64,000 nucleotides of DNA, taken from NCBI GenBank assembly GCA_035079385.1, contig JAVHKY010000074.1, positions 1,240,001 to 1,304,000 of the forward strand. The letters run 5' to 3'. Positions 58,101-64,000 of the stretch are shown here, piece after piece (the first letter of the stretch is position 1; each line of letters starts with the position of its first letter). A program made the translations under genes and the position numbers. The DNA is from Aspidiotus rigidus. Lineage: Eukaryota > Arthropoda > Insecta > Hemiptera > Diaspididae. The notes beneath the pieces are model-generated. The model saw nothing but the letters and a program-made list of their open reading frames with translations. It made no database searches and was not told the origin of the DNA.

Positions 58101-58167
58101 CTCCTTTATATCTGCGGTCTTTGTAATTAGTTTCTCGTTTACTCTACTCTTTGAGTATTCTGTCATT
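58072..58167 (+). repeat. PLE-D terminal repeat, right arm (96 bp)
   Basis: Starts GGTTTGTTAACCGAAAGATC and ends TATTCTGTCATT. It shares CTGCGGTCTTTG and the AACCGAAAG core with the ends of PLE-A, B and C. Confidence 0.9.
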
Positions 58168-58266
58168 ATGTTGAGCCGTAACGTTTCGGACCGTGTCAAT
58201 TCTATTCTTCAGAATTTAGCCTGAATAGGTCAAGAGTATAGAGCTTCTAGTTCAACATTGGGATTC

Positions 58267-58592
58267 AACAGGGAACCTGTTTTATCGCCGGTTTTTCGGA
58301 AAAAACGTGCGCCGACCGCCATACGGGCAGCCGGCAAAGCTCGGAACTCGGAAATTTTCCAGGTCCCATTCCTCGAAATTCTTGTAAGACCACCTCCTCT
58401 CATATGAAGCTTGGAGGCTGGGGCCTGTGACGTCACAGTTTGATGACATCATAGATCAGTTTTTCCAAGTTCTCCTCCTATTATATATAGCTCCAAAATC
58501 CAGGCCTGTGACGTCACAATTTACATTTTTCAGATCCCTCGTGCCCCATAAAACAGAATCCTTGCCACCCCTCGTTCAACTCCGTTAACGAA
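58267..58592. mobile_element. Small MS45-family inverted-repeat element
   Basis: The left end AACAGGGAACCTGTTTTAT (58267-58285) matches the MS45 block at 10020. The right end ATAAAACAGAATCCTTGCC (58548-58566) is its diverged inverse, followed by GTTCAACTCCGTTAACGAA, the border block of MS45 at 11527. One diverged 45-bp unit lies at 58460-58500. The interior contains two TGTGACGTCACA palindromes (58428 and 58507). No coding sequence. Confidence 0.7.
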
Positions 58593-60689
58593 CCCGTGAA
58601 TTTTTTTATTTTGCTTCTCATAAAGAATGGGCCTCCAGCAAGTTTTCTTTACCTATATTTGACATACGGCCAGGGAATCCAAAATCGGCTTGTCTAACCT
58701 ACTGTTGTTCAGATTGAACGATACAAAAATTGTGTGGACCTATCTAATGAAGAAGCTTGGACCCTTCTACTCTTTCGCTTGTCTTGACTTCGACTTTGAA
58801 AACTGCGTTGAGGCAAAGTTCAAGGAGCTGTACCGAAAACTTGGAGCGACGTGCAGACCTCGAACCAAAGATGAACGCTCATACCGAAAGAGGAAACAAG
58901 AGGAGATCTTTAATCTAAAACAGATCTTAATCCAGAAATTGATATCGGAAATTAAATTCGTATATATACGCGGAACTCTTACGATCAATAATATTAAAAC
59001 AGTTCACCGTGGAATCTTCTGTCCTCTCTGCTAAGCAATGAATCATCCTTTCTCTCAACATTTCTAACAGCGTTTCATATAGAATGAGTTCGAGCTATTT
59101 CCAAATGATTAACGAGCAGAAAAAAAATTTAATGTCACTTCTAAGAATGAACTCGTTCATTTTCAAGGCCGAGGCTAGAATATAAAAAATTCGCGAGCGA
59201 AGAAAAAGGTGCGAATATGGCCTAAAAAAGTAGAATGACGTGTTTAAAATTGCAAAAGAATATTACATTTCTTATAATGCAGATGAGAAGAAGATAAATC
59301 CAACGCCGTTGTCGCTGTACGTTAAAACTAGTTTAAAATTGTCGCAACGACCTTTTCAAATTACGTATAGACCTCGCATCTTGCCCAACCATTCAGCACG
59401 ATTCGAAGAAACGCTGCCGATCGCACTCGTATTTCTTCCTTATTAATATTATGCAGCCAATCGATATAGGTGCGCTAATATCGAAAATGGTTACGAATAC
59501 GATAGCGCTTATTTTACGCCAACTTGCTCATCACTCTTATATCCAGGAGGCTTCTAAGAGCGTCTTGATCACACGAACTCCCCGCACATCGGTCCCATAA
59601 ATGTGTCGAAGAACTCGAAGTTGGGAATCTATATACAAACGTAATACCATTTAAGATCAGGTATGAATTCTCAGAAATATTCTTTTCGCAGGCAGGTATT
59701 TTTCGAACGTGAGGCGAGCAATAACTGAAAATTTTCATTAATTTATTAATCCTCGACGATACCGTAGCAATTTAACGGCTGATTACTTCCTTAAACAGGT
59801 TCTAAATTACACCTAGATCTCGGCGAGGCACGACGCGATGATGCTGACGACGCGATAGCAGAAATAGTAAAAGTGATTACACACGCGTGTTACGAAATTT
59901 CTGCGCGAACATAAAAAAGATAAGTCTCTCGAAGATCCCGAAGAATTCGGTAAAAATATCTGCTAGGCATCACATCTTCTATATACAGGAGAGAAAAACC
60001 CAATTTCCTACTTAATCAATGAATGAACAAAATTGTACGCTATGGTTTACGGGGAGGAGCAAGATGACCTCTTCGCCGCGGGTTCGGTGAAAGTATTTTA
60101 AATACCTACAATATACTTATTACTGTCGATTTTTCAGTTAATATAATTATAAATTAGAGTAATGGGTATACAGTAGGTGTGACCAGCATAAGGTATTTTC
60201 TTGTCTGATAATTTCGGAGAGGAAAAAAAAAACGTAGCCTACTTAAATTACACAGTAACTAGTTAGCTACTAGATGTGCGATGTACGCATAAGCCTTCTC
60301 CGTTACTTCCTAGAGACCAACCTTTCTCTCGAATATGTTCAGTATATGGAATTCGTGCTCGCGACTACAGCCTCCGCTGGAATCTGGATGTAGGCACTAT
60401 AATATGAACCGTGAAACGGATCTCGAGAGCATTCTCTCGGTGCCTGAACAAAATTTAGATTATGATAACAAAAGTAGGAAATACAGAGTAGAGTACGATA
60501 ATCGTGCACAGTAATTTTACGTTGAGTAGATATCAATCCTGGTATAAAGGTTAAATTAACACGGGGAAAGAGAAAGGGGAATTTTCGAAAACTCGATTTT
60601 TTTTTCTTTTCACACAATAATTACTCTCATTTTTTTTACGAGCCGTTAGCTACTATGTAAGGGACCATTTAGCTCGAGGATGCGAATAG
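58593..60689. other. Non-coding stretch, nothing recognised
   Basis: A 114-codon plus frame at 58690-59034, basic in its second half (SYRKRKQEEIFNLKQ), has no recognised domain. No RNA or repeat is seen. Confidence 0.4.
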
Positions 60690-61640
60690 TTGTGCGAAAA
60701 GAGTATTGCATTGGATAAGTATGGAAAAACGTTGTCCAGGTGTGGTGAGGAGCTCTGTGGAACTTTAGAGGGTGAGGGATGTGATAGGTTTGACGGTTAG
60801 TGTTTCCTGTGTACAATGTTGACAATCAAATGGATAGATGTAAGACATAAGTAGGAGGCTTTGGAGGATGCGAGTACGCCCAATTTGTGATTTCTTGATG
60901 TCATGAAGTCCGGTTTGCTTATGCCTACAGGCTTTGACTGCCAGTTATCGAGCATTCTTCTTTGTGCAATATTTGCAACGCCTTACAGATAACTGCTGCC
61001 ACAATGTAATCAAAGTAGCTTGCTGCAATTCTAGTAGACAAAAACTTAACATAGTTCTTAGTTACGGAGTGCTCCCAGTCCATATTACGTGTAATAATAT
61101 AATATTATACGTAGTAAAAGACCACAGATTTGAAAGAGATTTGAGTAGTGCAGTGCTAACTTACTGTTAAAAGTTTTTTAATTTTCCCAGTTTGTTCCAA
61201 TCTGGGTTAATGAGTCGACGGATATAATCACTTGGGTAGTATCGTGTTGATGCGAGATGATTTTGAATGATTGGGGGAGTTGGAGTTTTCCGAATTCCCA
61301 CACAACTAAGAAAAGGATTGTAGCCAGAATGGGGTGTTGGCTAATTGAGGACGTAAAAGTAAAAATGGCCTCCGTTCAATGTATTCCTTATGGAACGGAG
61401 GCCCTTTTTACATGTGCTTCTGCAATTATGGATGGTACAGTACTATAAGATGGTGTCTGGTTAATCAGATTTTTGAGATTTGTTTCTAAGTGTTGGTCGG
61501 ATTGCATGTAGGCGGGGGGTGAGAGAGAATGGATCGAAGATTTGATTGTGCGTGGACATTGAAGGGTAGTGAGCGATAGTAGTCAGAAGTTTTCGAGAGA
61601 GTTTCTAAAATGATACGGAGTGAAAGCTGATTTTTATATC
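60690..61640 (-). pseudogene. Decayed I-group LINE, RNase H to zinc knuckle
   Basis: The minus strand reads QIGRTRILQSLLLMSYIYPF then DCQHCTQETLTVKPITSL near 60760-60890, the R-x-G-H/R-T-R...C-x2-C pattern that ends these elements. Farther upstream are RRLINPDWNKLGK (61200s) and IFDPFSLTPRLHAIRPTL (61500s), similar to the region between RT and RNase H in LINE-2. RNase H itself is barely readable. A hairpin GGCCTCCGTTC/GGAACGGAGGCC lies at 61368-61402. Confidence 0.45.
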
Positions 61641-61879
61641 AGTGTTTGTACTGTCCAAGACTGCCGTATAGTCCCGAGAAAATAGTTGTTTTCAAGTCAG
61701 TACAAGAGCTGTATGGGCTCAGCCATAAATTGTTATCGGTAAAGTTAGGATTCCCATAATACTGCATGTTTTTTCTGTTGAGTGGTAGGATAAATCTAAT
61801 TAAAAATCTGAACAATCCATGTCTGTAAGAGGCACCCTAATGAAATTTGATATAGCACGATTTGCGCTTGTGGACAGAT

Positions 61880-62030
61880 TTCATATTTCTAACGGATTTC
61901 TTGACCATATATTTGGTTAATTTTCAACATTTTCAGCCGTTTGTGGATCATCTTGAAGATTTTTGGTAGATTTTCGTTGTTGTTTCTTGTTCTGGGTCGA
62001 TTATGGTCAATTTTAATCATTTCTTGGTCC
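61880..62030 (+). repeat. TTTTGGTC-rich low-complexity array, left part
   Basis: TTGGTTAATTTT, TTTTTGGTAGATTTT, GGTCGATTATGGTCAATTTT and similar phrases repeat every 10-18 bp. The same composition returns at 62470-62960. Confidence 0.6.
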
Positions 62031-62129
62031 ATTTTAGCGGGAAACCCGCTATCCATTTTGTTAGGAGATTACATCCTCAGAAAAGTCCGCGTCCGCGTCC
62101 TCGAAGTTAGTAACCTAAGGTTAGGTTAG

Positions 62130-62350
62130 GTTACGGGACTTGGATATATGATAGGAGGGGGACTTAAAAGAATTTCGAGTCTCGAGCTATATATGATAGG
62201 AGGGGGAATTAGAAGAATTTCAAGTTTCGAGCTATATATAATGGGGGGAGGGGGGGGGCTTGGAAGAATTTTGACTTTCGAGCTACCGTCCGCCGTCCAA
62301 CCAAAAACTTAGAAAAATTTTGAGACTCGAGCTATATATGATAGGAGGGA
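62130..62350 (-). repeat. MS45 minisatellite units
   Basis: Four to five diverged 45-bp units in inverse orientation (TCTCGAGCTATATATGATAG) with G runs. A CCGTCCGCCGTCC fragment of the MS45 end block sits at 62286-62298. This cluster splits the TTTTGGTC-rich array in two. Confidence 0.75.
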
Positions 62351-62469
62351 ATGTAGAATGATAATTTCGATTTGAATTATATGACAAGAATATCAACTCA
62401 GTCCCACACCACCTGAGAGGTCGAGTTAAGGAATTGCGGGTTCCCCGCTGCCATTGCAACGTCTGCAAT

Positions 62470-62960
62470 GGCTTCTAAAACTTTTTGGTCAATTTTTTTT
62501 GTGACGTTTTGGCCATCTTTGGTTATTCTTCGTCATTTTTTGGTAAATTTTGAGCGTTTTCTTGGTTGACTTTCATCAACTTTGGTCGTTTCCTGGTTCT
62601 CCTGTTGGTTTTGATAATTTTCTGGTCATATTTGGTCGTTTTTCATTGCATTCTGCTCGATTTTCAAAGTTTTTGGATAATTTCAGTCAATTCGAGTCAT
62701 TTAGGTACCGGTTGTTCTCTCTTGATTTTGGTAATTATCTGTTATTTTTTTGTCCAATTTTAGCTACTTATAGTCTATTTTGATCGTCTTGTGTTCGTTT
62801 TATACTGTGTTCATTGTTTCATGGTCAATTCTGGTCACTTTTCGGACGATTTTGGTAACTCATGCATCTTTTTTGGTCATAGTATACTGGATATTTTCAG
62901 ATTTTTGTTTGCACGTTTTTATTACATTTTTTAGTGTCCTCGCTACACGTTTGACCAATT
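62470..62960 (+). repeat. TTTTGGTC-rich low-complexity array, right part
   Basis: Some thirty loose repeats of TTTTGGTCRTTTT, TTTCTGGTCATATTTGGTCG and variants. The pyrimidine-plus-G composition opens frames of 60-80 codons that are not genes. Confidence 0.65.
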
Positions 62961-63344
62961 TTTACTGCACTAAATGCAGCCTATGGAGAAAAGTACAAGA
63001 ATTGCTTGTAAAAAACGAACGTGTTAAAAAAAAATTGGAATAGCCTCGACAAAAAGATCTGCGAGGCTTAGGACAATTCTCCAAGACCGTGAGGATCCAA
63101 ACCTAGTTCATGTCTCCAGGCTGCGCTTGAGGGTGGGCTTTATCCTTCCCGCGTTACTGTTTTCTGGTCAACGTCAAAATCGGCACTTGAAAATTTTACC
63201 TTCACTACCCTAGCTTCGAGGGCGGGGGGGTGTTTCACAAATATTTTTCTTCTTTTACTCCTACAGTACAGGTGCACCTAGACAAAGGGCACTGTCCGTG
63301 TGGTTGTTCGTGAGAGAGACATGGGGCACGATTTTCCAATAAGA
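62961..63344. other. Non-coding stretch, nothing recognised
   Basis: Contains a G run near 63221-63231. No gene or repeat is recognised. Confidence 0.4.
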
Positions 63345-63498
63345 ATGAATATTATTTACAAAAACGCACAATTAAAATCTATTTTATGACCGGCTTCGCT
63401 GTTGTTACGGCTTCATCATCAGACATAAACTGTAACAATAAATGGTAAACGGATCATAAAATAGATTTTAATTGTGCGTTTCTGTAAATAATATTCAT
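63345..63498. mobile_element. 154-bp hairpin element with 45-bp arms
   Basis: The arms 63345-63389 and 63454-63498 are inverse copies with one mismatch (ATGAATATTATTTACAAAAA versus TTTCTGTAAATAATATTCAT). The 64-bp loop reads ACCGGCTTCGCTGTTGTTAC and includes TCATCATCAGAC. It resembles a MITE or a foldback of a terminal region. No target duplication was found. Confidence 0.65.
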
Positions 63499-63879
63499 CC
63501 TTCATGATTTTCCTAATCATAATATTTTCTTTTCAAACGGTGAGGCCACCAAAGCGCAAGGTTCAGCAGAACTTGGACCTCTCGTACCCCCTTTCTTGCC
63601 GAGGCTGTATCAGAATTCCCATTGAAGTTGAAATTTCGGATATAAACGCTACACAAAATGCGAAAAAAAAAACTGTTTAGATAATTAGCGAGAAGGAACC
63701 ACAAGTGTGGTCAGATTAACACCGGAATGAAAAAGAGTATGCAATTTAGCATTACTCATAGGATCAATGTTAGGAAACCCACCGTAATGATAAGAATATA
63801 AGTATGCAATATAGAACAGTAGAAAGCGTTATACTGATTCTATTGTCCCAAAGGATTACAAGTACAAAATGACGAACGA
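63499..63879. other. Non-coding stretch, nothing recognised
   Basis: No gene or repeat is recognised. Confidence 0.35.
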
Positions 63880-64000
63880 CGGCTTCCTTAACGAAGTTAA
63901 ACGAGGAACTTGTTTTATAAGTCAAATTGAATTTGGTATTAGGAATTGAATTTGAAATTGAAGTCTCAAAGAGTGCAAAATTTTTCTGAGTCCCTTCCTA
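63880..64000 (+). repeat. Left border of another MS45 copy, cut by the window end
   Basis: CGGCTTCCTTAACGAAGTTA, GAACTTGTTTTAT and TTGGTATTAGG line up with 9766-9800 and 10105-10180. A first unit (AAATTTTTCTGAGTCCC) is reached at the edge. Confidence 0.7.

Larger units (their letters stand above)
55998..58206 (+). mobile_element. PLE-D: Penelope-like element with identical inverted terminal repeats
   Basis: The body is a 5'-truncated PLE. Its 3' terminal repeat (58072-58167) reappears inverted and without a mismatch at the left end (55997-56092). A 12-bp duplication CTTCAGAATTTA flanks the insertion. Inverted terminal copies of this kind are known in Penelope. The perfect match suggests that the left arm was made at insertion and that the event is recent. 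Confidence 0.9.

Noticed and set aside
58690..59034. 114-codon frame as a gene
   Set aside because: No domain, no splice or promoter support, and length is within chance for 64 kb in six frames.

Overview
The window looks like a transposon graveyard from an AT-rich animal genome, most likely an insect or other arthropod. That rests on the element types seen: I-group non-LTR retrotransposons whose reverse transcriptase (RT) is followed by RNase H and a zinc knuckle, R1-like LINE fragments, a BEL/Pao LTR element, several Penelope-like elements (PLEs) with a GIY-YIG domain, a Ginger/KRBA2-type integrase DNA transposon and foldback-like repeats. I cannot name the species. I recognise no intact host gene; one possible multi-exon gene lies on the minus strand near 48.7-49.5 kb. 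All recognised coding sequences are broken.

Layout. 1-1.0 kb: TAAA/TTAA desert with a spaced GC-richer motif, then a dispersed repeat that recurs at 21.4-21.8 kb. 1.0-7.0 kb: two minus-strand I-group LINEs and a plus-strand 3' fragment. 8.3-11.6 kb: half of a foldback-like element (here FB1) followed by a nested palindromic element built of 45-bp units (here MS45), holding a possible piggyBac-type MITE. 11.7-13.5 kb: 5'-truncated PLE-A (minus) beside an R1-like LINE fragment. 15.4-17.9 kb: a complete FB1 palindrome. 17.9-20.4 kb: the best preserved I-group LINE (plus). 20.5-21.0 kb: a divergent PLE GIY-YIG fragment (minus).

23.4-32.1 kb is a nested stack. An R1-like LINE is interrupted by PLE-B (23666-26459, 12-bp target duplication) and again by a BEL/Pao element (26836-31870; two 627-bp LTRs differing by one base as read, 5-bp target duplication GTGGT). 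34.9-37.0 kb: an inverted-repeat element enclosing a decayed LINE. 37.9-39.8 kb: PLE-C (minus). 42.8-43.6 kb: a 160-bp tandem repeat. 43.7-44.9 kb: a 1.2-kb DNA transposon with TGTTACCGTC termini and a decayed integrase C-terminus. 56.0-58.2 kb: PLE-D, nearly full RT plus GIY-YIG, bounded by identical 96-bp inverted repeats and a 12-bp target duplication. 58.3-64 kb: MS45 relatives, a LINE remnant, a TGGTC-rich low-complexity array and a 154-bp hairpin element.

The genes do not form a host pathway. PLE and LINE proteins would copy their own RNAs by target-primed reverse transcription; BEL Pol would make cDNA for integration. The most interesting signals are the four related PLEs, whose terminal regions share a covarying structure resembling a hammerhead ribozyme core, the recent-looking BEL insertion with a dead interior, and several unassigned hairpins. 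All similarities were judged by eye; no search was run.
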